Source: Larix kaempferi | Lineage: Eukaryota; Streptophyta; Pinopsida; Pinales; Pinaceae | Direction: 5' to 3' | DNA: 64,000 nucleotides | Assembly (NCBI GenBank): GCA_027924585.1 | Contig: BSBM01000386.1 | Coordinates: forward strand, 5,038,501-5,102,500 | Shown here: piece after piece, positions 47,301-58,773 of the stretch | Layout: every line of letters begins with the position of its first letter | Position numbering within the stretch: position 1 is the first letter of the stretch | Made by a program: the position numbers and the translations under genes | Notes under the pieces: model-generated | Told to the model about the DNA's origin: nothing | The model's input: the letters and a program-made list of their open reading frames with translations, nothing else | Databases searched by the model: none

Positions 47301-49120
47301 CTCTTATTTCTTGTTTTGTCTTGGATTTAAGGAGAGTCATAAGTAACTTTCTTCCAAAAGAGATAGGGATATCTTTATCCAAAGGTACCTCTCCCTCCAC
47401 CCCAATCTCTTTAGTATCCTCCTTTAAATTCTTTTTGGATCTAAGTTTGTAATTTGATTTTTAAGGGGTGTCACCATAGGACTTTTTTTGGGGCTTTGAA
47501 GGAATTTTTTTTTAGCTTTGTAGTGTTCCTATTTCTAGGTTTGAATTCAACCTAAACCCACATTCATCAATCCTAGTATCTTCCTCAACCCCTTGAAATG
47601 TAACTACATTGATACCCATAGGATCGACCCTTTCCATGTTATGAAAGGTTAGCCTCGAAAGAGCCCCTCAATTGCTTAAAGGGAGTTTTAAAGGAAGTGG
47701 AGATCCCCCTCTTGTGTCTTTATTCAATTTTGAGTGATCCTAAATTTCAATATGAAGCAAAGAACCACCTTCCTTACTAAAAAAGAAAATATAATTTTGA
47801 AACATAGCTTTTGAACATGGTGACAATTTGGGCTCGCAATTAACTTTTCCATCTCTTTGTTTTAACCTCAACAACACTTTTGGAAAACTCTTTTAAAATG
47901 GTCACTTTTTCTTTAATGCAAGTTTTTTTTCCATACCCTCACCTTTTTCAACATAGGGGCACTTAACTTGCACATGACAGACATGAAAAATAACACAATA
48001 GAAGAGTAACCTCCACTAATCAATCTTTTGTCTAATACTACACAAACATATATTTAAATCGTGTTCACTAATCCCCTCCATGATCTAATTCAACTAGAAC
48101 TCTTGCAATTCTTATGTCCACTTTTTACAAGCCAACATTCCTCAAGATAAACAAAGTGACCAATAAATAGCATTTACCACTTTCTTCTTGATATCCCCCA
48201 ACCATTTTTTACCCAAAAGTGTGTCCACATCTTCAACTTTTCGCATACAAAGCACAAGCATCATTGTAACAAAAGGTGCAACTTGGGAGTGTAAGCATCC
48301 TTGCAACAAAAGGTGGAACTTGGGAGTGTATTCCAGAACTAGAAGCTAATTCTTTGTAAGTCAACATTTGGGGTTTTTCCCTTTGACCCTCTTACCCATA
48401 TATTTTCCAACAATTCGAAGGCCATCGTCCATTCAACTTTCAAATCATGACCACCAACCATCTTTACCTGCTCTCGTCGAGCTTTAATGCATTTGTGGCT
48501 ATGAGCCCGTGGAGGGTTATGAGTGTGTCTAAGTAAGACGCTACTATCTACCTTGACCTCGCTTTCGAGGTAATAACCCTAGGCAGCTTTCGAGGTAATA
48601 ACCCTAGGCACCAACGCAACTAATTCGTCAACCTTTCCTTCTTTATCATGACAAACCTTTTTCTTCACAGGAACTAAACCCGATTTGCCGTTTCTCCTTC
48701 ACTGAAATACGAACCTTTGGAGACCCTGTCAAGCCTTCACCACCCAATATCCCCTCTACAATATCTCCTTTACTCTGTAAAAGCCCCCTTGAAGTAAATT
48801 ACGAATTAGGACTGTTAGACACAGGGTCAGCATTAAATACCACATAACCAATACAAAAAACGCCACTGCCTGGAGACTGAGGGAGATTAGGACACTTCAA
48901 CCGTAAGTAATCTTCTCACAGATCCTATGATCATGGGCAACCTTGACAGGACAAATCTTTGCATCACCTGAAACTGCATCACTAGACTTCAGTACTTCAT
49001 TAAAGGATTTTGAACATTCCCGTATTTCCAAAAATTTCTCAGGTGCCTTGAACTTTTGAACTTTACCCAGGTTTTTGAACTTTTGCCTTTGTTGCAAAAG
49101 CTTGCTTTAAACTCCGTCAA
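44349..49120 (-). pseudogene. LINE G, 5' part: ORF1, endonuclease and reverse transcriptase
   Basis: Minus strand, broken by many stops. From the 5' side: an ORF1 relic (about 49097-47450) with CHVCHVQVKCP, like the zinc knuckle of plant LINE ORF1 proteins. Then an apurinic-type endonuclease (about 47240-46580) with GHYGDIKPYWDSLVDFGL and EGDLNLTLNSKE. Then RT with VMKIDLSRVYDTV (about 45190-45250), MTNLFFVDDIMFF (active site FVDD, about 44980) and MEVNLSKSMILF (about 44910). The order is that of plant L1 elements. Reading resumes at 30714 beyond Element B. The exact 5' end is not visible. Confidence 0.78.
46065..46226 (-). mobile_element. SINE H, tRNA-like, inside the LINE
   Basis: A GC-richer block of about 160 bases in AT-rich LINE sequence. 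On the minus strand it carries a pol III B-box-like AGTTCAAAACA (about 46188-46199) and ends in AAAG repeats. Flanking copies CCATTGGTATTTTT (46049-46062) and CCATTGGCATTTTT (46227-46240) differ by one base, as expected of a target-site duplication of about 15 bases. The family was not recognised. Confidence 0.62.
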
Positions 49121-49989
49121 TTCTATCCAATCTATATTTGTGAAGCCTATTAAATTTTTCGACTTCAACGTTGTGAGCTCTTTGTTGGTAGGGATTTAAC
49201 TAATTTTCACAAATTTCCTGTATTCAATGTTCTCTCCATGGAAGCACAGCTGGTTAGCAGTATTTTGAACTTAAACAGAACAATCAGTTACTTCCTCATT
49301 TTCCTTTATTTGAATCTTGTCAAACTCTCTATGGGCATTCTACAACCAAACCAATTTGACTCTCTTTATACCTTGATAAGAAAACTGCAATATGACCCAA
49401 GCTTCTTTCTTACTTCACTTCTCTTACCATCTCTTTTGCTATTAATGGATTGGGCTAATCATTCCTTGCTTGAACTACGTCTCTAAGGCCATCAAGGTCT
49501 GCATGTTGATTGCCCAATAATGTTGTCTGTTAAATGGAAGAACCAATAATGAATTATTTGATGTTGATATTGATTCTTCTCTCTCCAAAGATTTAATACC
49601 TGCAATTACTAGCCAACCTTTAGATATCTAATTTTTTTATTCTAATACCAAACTAAAAAGTAAATCACCCTGTAGATAACAGCACTACTCCTGTAGATTC
49701 TACACAATGAAACAGATGCATAGAACATAAAAGTAGACATCCCAAAACCCTAGTTACAACTCAATCTATTCAATAGATACATTCAACTATTATCACAACA
49801 TTTTATATCCCAATATTGTACTAAATGTTTACCCTATCTTAACTATTGCATGCTTGAATGAACGGAACGCTTATTCCACTACTAAATTTATCTATTGCAT
49901 GCAAGCATGAACCTATTCACTGTGGAGCGTGATCTTCAGGTTACCTGCACAATCAAAGGGACCACCTACCATATCCCCCAAAGCAAAGC
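49121..49989. other. Sequence with no recognised feature
   Basis: AT-rich. A phrase reading TGGTATTAGAATA on the minus strand (about 49650) faintly resembles an initiator-Met primer site, but no LTR or gag is visible next to it. Confidence 0.4.
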
Positions 49990-50556
49990 AATTGACTTAC
50001 GATCCAAATTGATTTCTATAGTGTATAGGCAAAACTGCATGTGTGAAACTTATAAAACTAGTAAAGATCGTAACACCATCAAATAAGATTGATGTTTGGG
50101 CCTCCATACGCTCCCCCATTAAGGATGTAGTTACCAGGCCTTGATCAGAATCAGCATCTCCTTTGTTTTTGCTTCCTGTCAAATCGCATATGCATAGAAA
50201 TAGACTTAGATAAATCAGTTTCTATAGTAATTTAATTAAAGCATTTGAAGGAAAATCAAAAGCCAGCATAGCGTACCCTTACGCAAAAGTCGACTGGAGT
50301 AAGGATGAACACGGTAGTAAGAATGATTGTTACTGCTGTGAAAGAATGTATGTTGCCCCCTGTTGTTGGATATAATACGGAGTTTTCACTATATGGAGCT
50401 CTTAAAGTTCAGCGTCTGGCTTCAATTTTGCAAGTCTCACTGAAAAATAGATAAATTTCAGTAGGATAATCAATAGCTAGAAGATTTCAGTGTTCTTATG
50501 TCGACGGAATTACATGACTGTTAAAAACTACTTAAATCACAAGCAAGCTTACACCC

Positions 50557-50796
50557 CGGCAGGCGAGAATATTGCTGATTGGAACTCATGGTCATGTCGG
50601 ATATGAGATCAAACCAATTATATGAGTTCACGTGCATTGAACCATACACCTACAGTAGACAAATCACAAGCTTACATCCTACTCAAATCACAAGCTTACA
50701 TCCTGGTGAGCTAGAATATTGCTGATTGGAACTCATGGCCATGTCGGATATGAGATCAAACCAATCATATGAGTTCACGTGCATTGAACCATACAC
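50557..50796 (-). repeat. 147-base tandem duplication covering one exon of the PCO pseudogene
   Basis: The block with GAACTCATGG...CATGTCGGATATGAG occurs twice, 147 bases apart, with few differences. Both copies keep an acceptor-like CTACTGTAG before GTGTATGG. Short TCACAAGCTTACATCCT repeats lie at the junction. Confidence 0.85.
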
Positions 50797-50955
50797 CTAC
50801 AGTAGACAAAAAATTCCATCTGATAGATTGGAAGAAAGCCACCAATTATAACTAATCTCTGCCAATAGTTTGCATATATCACATCAACCCTTAGTGTGTT
50901 AGGTGGCAACACAAATTTTTAGAAAATTAAAGTGCTTAATAGTTCCCGAGATTTG

Positions 50956-50978
50956 ATATATATATATATATATATATC
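50956..50978. repeat. TA microsatellite
   Basis: About eleven TA units within an intron-like part of the PCO pseudogene. Confidence 0.9.
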
Positions 50979-51298
50979 GCTTGTTCCATACAATCATATG
51001 AATAGTAGGCAAAGTACGAGCACTATTTAGTGGAATGATGCAATGATATGAGCACAATCACCATTTAGTGGAATGATTTAGGTTTGTTTAATCACCGAAA
51101 AGTTATCACATTCATGAATGTGGACATATGTGACAGAAGTCGTCCATCAATGTCCTGGTCTTGAACGCCTTTGTTCTCTTCGTCTTTTGGCCGTTCTAGA
51201 ACAGGAGAAGCTACTATACTGCTGTGTTTCCAAGCTATGCTGCTCTATTTCTAGTATTGGGGCTTCGTCAAGGCCCAAGTCCATAGGTTTTAATGTAT

Positions 51299-53297
51299 CT
51301 GCAATACAATTTTAATTTTAGTGAATGCTTCCAGTATCATAAAAAGCAGAAAAAGAAGATTTACAGCAATCAGGTGTTTTTGGTCATAAAAGCAATGTAC
51401 TTTGAGATACAATGAATTATGCCACCAAATTTTATTGGTATGGAATTTTGCCACATCATCTGGATTACGTCTTTTCAAATATGGGATTTTTCATACCATT
51501 ATCACTATAATTCCACACTCATAAATTCCAGAATAGACTTCGCTGTTAATAACTAGTAAATCATGACTGTGATACAGGTCCGGAATACTTATATAATGAA
51601 ATATAAGAAAACAGACTGAAAAGTCATATACCGTATTTCTATTTCTGAAGAAGAACGCTGTCTTACCCTGAAGTTTTTTGCCAAATTTATTTCAGTCGCA
51701 AACATTCGGCCAATATTTACATGCACTGGTCTGTCTGGTCATCTCAGCGATTTTGAGGGCCTCCCTACCTTATATACGTTTTAAGGATTAAAATTCCCTG
51801 TGTAATGGTTTTGAGATGAATTTTTCTATGAATTCATGACCGTCCTTTTACCATTACAAAATAACTAATAATAAAAGCTATATGTTAGTTGTTTTCTTTT
51901 AAACCTAAAATAATCACGGCCTCACATGATTTCAGTATGACCTAAAAATATCATAGGAAAAATGGATCAAAGAAACATGGGATTCCAGAAACCAAAATAT
52001 TTACAAGATTCTTAATCGAGACAAATTTATATTTATAAGTATACATAGATCTATAATAACTAGAGCTATGATACTTTGGACTGTCAAAATTTTAGCTTTA
52101 CTCAGTCTACATACATGTAGATATCATGTTTAAACCTTGAACACCTACTAATAGTTTCCAAGCATCTCTTAGATGTCGGTACAATAACATAAGATAATCA
52201 GGGAAAATGGTTACAAATTGATAACTGGATCTAGGATTTCCAAAAATAGATCCTACACACGATGTCGGGTATCAAACATTTCAACTCTACATGAAGCATT
52301 AGTTTCATTTATGATCAATGGAGCTATTTCAGTTCTAATTCTACCAAAATGTATGTAACCGCATTTTTTTTTCTCCACATTTCTTTACCTGTACTCATAT
52401 GAGAAAAGAAGATAGAAAAAGTTTCTAGGTAGACTAACCAGACTAGATATTACAAGTTAGCATTCAACTTCTTTGTTTCCTCGGAACAACAACTCATCCA
52501 AGTTGATATACTTCAGAAATGTTAGATTTGAGCCGCAATTTGTTCCTTTTTAATAGATGTTCTCCCATCTATCAAAATTGGCTAAAAGATTTGAGCCACA
52601 ATTTGTTCCGTTTTAATAGATGTGCTGAAGGAAGGCAGGGAAGCGTTGCCCTTAGTAAGAGCAACACTTACCAATCAGTAAAATACCAAAGCCTTACCTA
52701 CAGGATGAGTTTCAATGCCCTCTACACAAGTAACAACAATCTGAGTAATAGCAACACTTACCAATCAGTGAAATACCAAATCGTTACCTACAAGTAACTG
52801 GTTCAGCGCTTCCACACTCAAAATACTAATCCATAAAAATTATCATGTACTACAACAAAATCACTTCAAATTAAACACGAGTTTACAAACTCTTAAGCAA
52901 GAACATAGCATCAAAAACTACACTGTTTCTCAACTTCAATTAATAATTAATATTACTCACTATGTCTTAAAATCAAGATTACATGGATATTTATACATCA
53001 AAAACATAGTCGATCATTTAATTTTAATTTGAATCGTCCCTTGGCTACAACTAAAACAAAATGTAATTCTTCAGCAGTAAATACTATGCCTCCTTGAACT
53101 TTGACAAGATGAGAAAAATAGACTTGGTTGATGTCCCTTCAAAAATCAATGTATTATGCTGCCCCATTGACATTCAATAAACTAAAACACGGCGATGGAT
53201 TCCTTTTCAAAAACTTGATGGCTGAGTCGGTGCGGTGGTGACTCATCAAGATTCCGGTGGTCATTTAACATGGCGGTGAAATAATTAACTTCCAACA
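51299..53297. other. Intergenic region, including the 3' LTR of copia Element J at its right end
   Basis: No coding frame recognised. The LTR of J ends at 53297 (on + CTTCCAACA, i.e. TGTTGGAAG on minus), but its other end is not visible. Two tandem duplications lie at 52523-52622 (unit around TTTGAGCCGCAATTTGTTCC, period 65) and 52660-52792 (unit around GCAACACTTACCAATCAGT, period about 86). Confidence 0.5.
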
Positions 53298-53311
53298 TGC
53301 TCCCCTTAATT
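53298..53311 (-). promoter_or_regulatory. Polypurine tract of copia Element J
   Basis: Minus strand AATTAAGGGGAGCA directly before the LTR start TGTTGGAAG. Confidence 0.7.
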
Positions 53312-53377
53312 ATTTCACCTAGTATTTCAAAATTGTTGCTATTGCTGCAACATGTAACAACACTTCGAAGTCTGTCA

Positions 53378-55237
53378 TTACTTCATGCAAATCCCTATAA
53401 TTTTTCTATGAAATTCAAACAATTCATTTCCTAATAGTTTGGTAAATTGGTCTGCAAACTGATTTTCTAATCTACAAAAGTGTATACTAATTTCATTCAT
53501 GTTTATCAATTCTTGAATAAAATGATATCTTGTATCGATATGCTTACTCCTTTTATGGAAGACATGATTTCTTGATAGTGCAATCATTGATTTATTATCA
53601 CAAAAAATTGAGTTGGTTCTTCTTGTTCATGCTGAAACTCAGAAAGAGTTCTTCTCATCCACATAGTTTGATATGCAACTGTTGTTTCTGCAACATACTC
53701 TTCCTCAGCAGAGGATAAAGTCACTATGGGTTCCCTCTTTGAATCCCATGCTATTGCTCCCAATTCAAAACTGAAAACATATTCCGATGTGCTCTTCCTA
53801 TCATCTGTAGAACCTGCAAAAACACTACGAGTATACCCTATCAACTTGAAATCTAAGCTTGGTGTATATAGGATACCAAAATGTGTCATTTCAGCAATGT
53901 ATTTTAGGATCCTCTTTCTAGCTTGCCAATGTGTGCTCTTTGGAGACTCCATAAATATCAAAATTAAAATCATTGAAAACACTATATCACGCCTTGTTGC
54001 AGTCAAATACATGAGACTTCCCACTAGTCTCTTATACAACGTTGGATCAACTTTTGACCCTTCATCATTCTTACTGAGTTTTGTGCGAGTTGCAATTAGG
54101 GTTATAGTTGCCTTGCAATTCACCATCTTGAATCTACTCAATATATGATTTGCATACTTAGATTGACTGATAAAAATGCCATATTTAGATTGGGTTACTT
54201 CAAAACCAAGAAAATATTTCATCATTCTTAAATTAGTTATCTGAAACTCAGTTTTCATGGATATCTTAAACTCATCTAGTGAAAGATCTTCGGTGAAAAT
54301 CAAATCATCAACATGTAAGAAGACTATCAATATTTTACCTTCTTGGTTTACCTTTGTATACAAGATTGGCTCACTTTAAATTGTGTTGAATCTTTCACTA
54401 TTCAAGCACTCATCAATCCTGTTGTACCATACTCTGGGTGTTTTTTTCAATCCATACGACACTTTCTTTAACATGTATACCTTGTCTTCATGTCCATCAA
54501 TTTCATATCCGGGAGGTTGTCTCACATAAACCTCTTCTTCCATAAATCCATTAAAAAATGAAGACTTAACATCCATTTGATTTACACTCCATTTATTCTG
54601 AAAAACAATAGCTAATACCATCCTCACTGTATCATGTATGGATACAGGTGCAAAATTCTTATTATAATCAACACCAATTTGTTAACTTAACCCCTGAGCT
54701 GCAAGTCTTGCTTTGTATTTTTCAACTTCACAATCTACATTCAATTTTTTCTTGTAAATCCATTTACACCAATACAATTTGTATTATCAGTAAAATCTAT
54801 ACCATCCCAAGTATTATTTCTTTCAATACCATCAATCTCCTCATTCATATCTTTTACCCAAACATCTTCTTTAACAACCTCATCAAAATTTACAGGATCA
54901 CAAGCAATCAATGCAAAATTTGAAACTTGATCTACTTCTTCATTTTGCTCATACAATTCTCTTAAACTTTTAGTATTCTGACTTCTAACTTTTTTCTCAA
55001 TGAAGCTAAATTTGGATTTGACTCATTACTTACCTCTAATCTTGTTGCATGATGTCCACCAACACTTGATGGTTCACCACACTCTTGAGTTCTGGGTGTT
55101 TTATAATGCGATGGGATGACTACTAATGATTGTCTTGTAGGAGTTCTTGCTGCTGGTGTAGGCGTATTTGGAATCAACTATCCACCTTGTACACCCTTCT
55201 CATCTCCTTCATCTTCTACGTGAGGTGTAACAACATC
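53378..55237 (-). pseudogene. Element J: Ty1/copia reverse transcriptase and RNase H
   Basis: Minus strand. From 55177 a linker with TPRTQECGEPSSVGG, then the start of RT with DVWVKDMNEEIDGIERNNTW (about 54850), VNQMDVKSSFFNGFMEEEVY and YVRQPPGYE (54376-54627). After a stop near 54375 come FLHVDDLIFTEDL (HVDD where YVDD is usual) and KYFLGFEVTQS. RNase H follows with AGSTDDRKSTSEYVF and LSSAEEEYVA, and the end KHIDTRYHFIQELI (53378-53587). Element K is inserted at 55238, so the upstream part of pol lies beyond K, outside the window. Confidence 0.88.
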
Positions 55238-56100
55238 TGTTATCACTCGAGGAGTCTTTCTAGGTTGCAGTCGAAAGAGCCTGGTAACTTGACCAAAATA
55301 TGAATAATAAAAAGGGGGTGGATCAAGTTGGACGATTCAAACACTCTTTTTCACTCAAAACATGTTTAATGCACTCAGATAGACGAGCCTCTCAACCACC
55401 AGCATTCAGAGGTTGTAAAATAAGTGATTGCATGGAGAAATAACTATCATATTAACATAATCATACACAAAACCTTATATATGAATGGCAGATTATAATA
55501 GTCACAAAACACTTGCAGAGTTAAGCTTGTGAGTACAATGATAAGATGATAGTCATCAAATGTAAGCAAATATAACAACGTGAATGTAACATTCAAACAC
55601 AACTGCATAAAAGAAAGAAGGTGGAAAAACTGAACAATTAATAGCGAAAGGAATTGGTTTCACTGCTATTGCATAAAATGTCTGAGTTTACAAAATGTTT
55701 GAAAATCTCCCAAAATCGAACCTATATTCTACATCAGTCCTCGGCTTTATAGACATTACACATTTTTTAGATCCCAAATAGATGGATCGAATATACTAAA
55801 AATAACGACTGAAACAGCCAATGATAGATGCAGTAACGCATCATAACCAAAGTAACTGCTCTGTGTAAGTGACACCACGCTTGGCAGTTTGAGACGAGCA
55901 TCTTGGAGCTGGGTAGGTGTAAAAATGACATTCTGCAGAAACCTGTAGGGGTCTTTTCCAAAAATAGGAGAGAATATTCTACTGTCGAATCTGCCAGCAC
56001 TCCCAATCTGCGCACAGAGGTGATTGTGGTAAACATGAACGCCTGTCAGCGTTCTGGAAAACGTCTTCAAGGTGCTAGGAATCATACCAAAAAGGTTTGT
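55238..56100 (-). repeat. 3' LTR of Element K (inner end approximate)
   Basis: Starts TGTTATCACTC at 55238 and matches 63440-64000. The copy comparison stops at the window edge, so the end near 56100 is a guess. A minus-strand TATA box TATAAAG lies at 55745-55751. Confidence 0.75.
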
Positions 56101-56186
56101 TGCCTGTTGATATATTCGTGTGTTTGTTTTTGTTTTCAGAAGCTAACAAAATTGAGTTTGAAGGTGACAAGCAACCGAAAGGTTAA

Positions 56187-56366
56187 CGTTCTGTGGTTAA
56201 TGAATCATGATAACCTTCGCCTAAACCATCGAAACGCTTTAGCGTGCGGGAAAACCTTATCTCCCTTTCGGTATTTGGAAGGACGTTGCTTGCACACCAT
56301 AAGCTACCAGAATAGGTTTCGGCAGCTAATGAACAGTTCTGGTGTTCGCCCAAACCGCTGAAAACC
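56187..56366 (-). repeat. Hairpin-like repeat block after ORF3 of Element K
   Basis: Two roughly 50-base units (56315-56366 and 56187-56235). Unit ends are near inverted copies (GGTTTTC.GCGGTTT ... AGCTGCCGAAACC, read on minus). Similar units with the same spacing lie before ORF3 (58223-58406). Confidence 0.6.
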
Positions 56367-56419
56367 TTGTAAGATTTAACTGCAAAAAGAAATGTCAAAA
56401 CTGTGTTTACTTCCTCATG

Positions 56420-58045
56420 TTACCTGGATGTTTCTTCCCCCTGGGCCGAGGTCGAAGGGTTTTCCAAGTCGATCGTAGCAGCAGCTAAGGTCTCCAGGTT
56501 TGAATGTGCCATGGGCTGGGGACTTTGGGCTCCTTCCTTGCCTTCTAAAACTTCGACCCTTCTCCTCAATCGGATGTTTTCCCTGACGAGCGTTATGTTC
56601 TTGCCCCTGATCTTGCCATGTTTCTTGGTCAATCCATGAAAGGATTTGTAAAGCTCATTGTATCTCTCTATCAGCCTCTCCTTCTTCTCTTTAATAACCT
56701 TCTGGAGGAACTCGTGTTCATAAGCTTGCTGAAGGAGCCAGTTGATTCTCTGTGAAGCTAAAATCTTCGCCTTTTGGGTTGGCCTGTCTGCCACTTTCTG
56801 ACTCTTCTCCTCCACGGGTGTAGGGGAGGGTAAATTTACATAGTTCAAGCCCCACTCTTCCATAAAAGTAGATGGGGACAACTTCACACAGTCACTCTCC
56901 TGCTCCATCAGGGCTGGGGCTTTTTCCTGGGGCTCCTATCCTGTTTTCTCTTCATCAAAATCTTCTTCCGCTTTCTGCAACTCCCCTTCCTCTTTAGAAT
57001 CAGTGTAAGGGAGGTTCAAAGGATTTGCACTTCTCGAAGGAATTTCTTCTGAAACCATCCCTTCATCCTCAGCCCCGTCATGAGATGTCAGCTTCCTTTT
57101 GGTTTTCTTCGCCGGTGGAGCTGAGGAAAGGGGCTTAACTGAATTTGGGGGAAGAGCCCTCCTTCTTCGTTTTCCACTCTTGGGGTTTGAGGATTTCTTC
57201 TCACCTTATGGCTGTAATTCGGTTTCGAGCGTGCTCCAGAAGAGAAAGAAAGTCCATTTCATGCCCTTTCTCTACAATAACTCAGAGACCAACAATTTGA
57301 TCAGACCATGGTGGAATAGCCTCCCTGCAATTTTGGATGGTTGAGCCTTTACTTCGTGAGCCATTTTGGTGAGGCTCTTGTGGATGTAAAACGGGAGATT
57401 TAGAGGGTTTTTTCCCGTGGAATGATCCAGCAATTTGAAATGATAGATTAACACCCGATTATACCTTCCCTCACAGGTTATATAGGCTAGGATGGATTTC
57501 AATAACAGCTGTCAATTGTCCTCCAGGTATGACATAGGGATGTCCTTCCTCCAGACCTGACTCCTGTGCTCCGGTTTCAGATACGATTTAAACTCAAAAT
57601 CCTTCTTAATCATGATCTTAAACCAGCTCTCCCCGGTTGTGGGCAATTTTGTTACCTGGGGAATGAGGGCCTCGTCCACATGGAACTCTTCCTTGCCGAT
57701 TACTACTTTTTCTCCGTCATATGATAGGGCGAAAGCCTCAACTACCTGTTGGTGAAAGCCCTAAATTTTTTTACAGAAGTTATAGAAACCAACATTTCTG
57801 AAAAACTGACCTACCTCAGGGTGTGGCTCCAGGTAGAAGGTGTCGCTTAATTCCTTTCTCAAAACTGCTCCTCCCCCTTTCGGCATCGATGACCTACTTG
57901 GTGGCGCTTGCTGCTCAAACTCGGACTGAGAGAGTGACAGGGAACAGGGAAAAATGGGCTTAATCGACACGGTGGGGGCGAAAATGGAAAGGTAGTGTGG
58001 CCTTTCGGGAGCTAACTTCGAGGGTATGCAAAAGTGGGTAATCAT
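56420..58045 (-). pseudogene. Element K ORF3: plant retrotransposon additional ORF with coiled coil
   Basis: One minus-strand frame of about 542 codons from the ATG at 58045 to 56420, broken by about five stops (for example 57761, near 57512, 57272, near 57208, near 56938). One is TGA where Trp is expected. The N-terminal half reads VVEAFALSYDGEKVVIGKEE, LKPEHRSQVWRKDIPMSYLE and YNRVLIYHFKLLDHSTG, a globular domain common in additional ORFs of plant gypsy elements. A basic patch PPAKKTKRK (about 57100) looks like a nuclear localisation signal. The C-terminal part (INWLLQQAYEHEFLQKVIKE, then RRRVEVLEG) is a coiled coil. The plan is the same as Element A ORF3. Function unknown. Confidence 0.78.
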
Positions 58046-58222
58046 GAGGGTGAAATGATGGTGGCTGAGGTATGATTGCGGCAGTGGAACGAAATTTTAG
58101 AAAAGCGGTTAAGTGGATGTTAAAGAGGTCCGTCTAGTCTGAAACATGGCGGTGGCATCCGGACTACTCTCAGGGTGGGAAGATTTCGGCTTTACCCCTC
58201 GAGCTACGGAAAATGTTTGACC

Positions 58223-58406
58223 TGTCAGTGGCTAATGAACATCGTCATGTTTTCCCAAGCCACCGAAAACCATCTCTCCACTTTACACTGTAACTTTTCC
58301 GTTTTCGGTGGTTGGAATGTTCTGTCTTTTTACACCATAATCAGCCGAAAACGCGGCTTTCGGTAGCTAATGAGCCAAAACCATGCCCGCCTAAGCTACC
58401 GAAACC
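58223..58406 (-). repeat. Hairpin-like repeat block before ORF3 of Element K
   Basis: Units at 58355-58406 and 58223-58271. The first, read on minus, begins GGTTTCGGTAGCTTAGG and ends CATTAGCTACCGAAAGCC, so its ends can pair. Between the units, ATGGTGTAAAA...ATTCCAACCACCGAAAA parallels ATGGTGTGCAA...CTTCCAAATACCGAAAG in the downstream block. Confidence 0.6.
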
Positions 58407-58773
58407 TGAAACTCTGTCTTCGGAAGTAGGATGATGTAGAAATATCATTTTTAGACTTCGTTACCTTCTTAGACCTACCGAACTATAACTCAGACACGTG
58501 TGGACCAAAAACAGAAAAATAAAAGACTTCCTATCACCTAGATGACTTGACTAGTCTACGTTTATTTGGGGAGATAACATATGGCTCCTACTTGGGGATG
58601 GAGGCCTCCCAGCGAGGCTCCAAGAACCCAGACCAAATGCCTTTCCTAAAAGAGAACACACAATACTCTAACCCTAACCCCTAGCGTTCCATTGGGCATG
58701 GAGTTATTTGCAAACAAACACAAAAACAAACTACAAACAAAATGGTATTTACAATGACCAGGCTGTGAAGCCT

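Larger units (their letters stand above)
49990..51298 (-). pseudogene. Decayed plant cysteine oxidase (PCO / 2-aminoethanethiol dioxygenase family) gene
   Basis: PCOs are cytosolic/nuclear iron enzymes that oxidise N-terminal cysteine in plant oxygen sensing. The minus strand shows exon-like blocks in PCO order. 51298-51093 follows an acceptor-like TTGTATTGCAG and reads AKRRREQRR, a stop, then SVTYVHIHECDNFSV, like the basic N-terminus and ITYLHLYECDKFSI of PCOs. 50796-50704 reads VYGSMHVNSYDWFD and is duplicated at 50649-50557. 50439 to about 50285 reads VRLAKLKPDAEL, a stop and frameshift, then SVLYPTTGGNIHSFTAVT. A further exon-like block lies at about 50185-50090 (acceptor TTTGACAG, donor GATGGTGTT), which I cannot match. 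The PLHxHPGMTV iron-ligand part survives only as IIPLNGD. Stops and frameshifts make it a pseudogene. Confidence 0.72.

Noticed and set aside
49640-49670. Initiator-Met primer site marking another copia element
   Set aside because: Only a partial match and no LTR end or gag beside it.
50956-50978. TA run as a promoter or origin
   Set aside because: Plain microsatellite inside an intron-like stretch.
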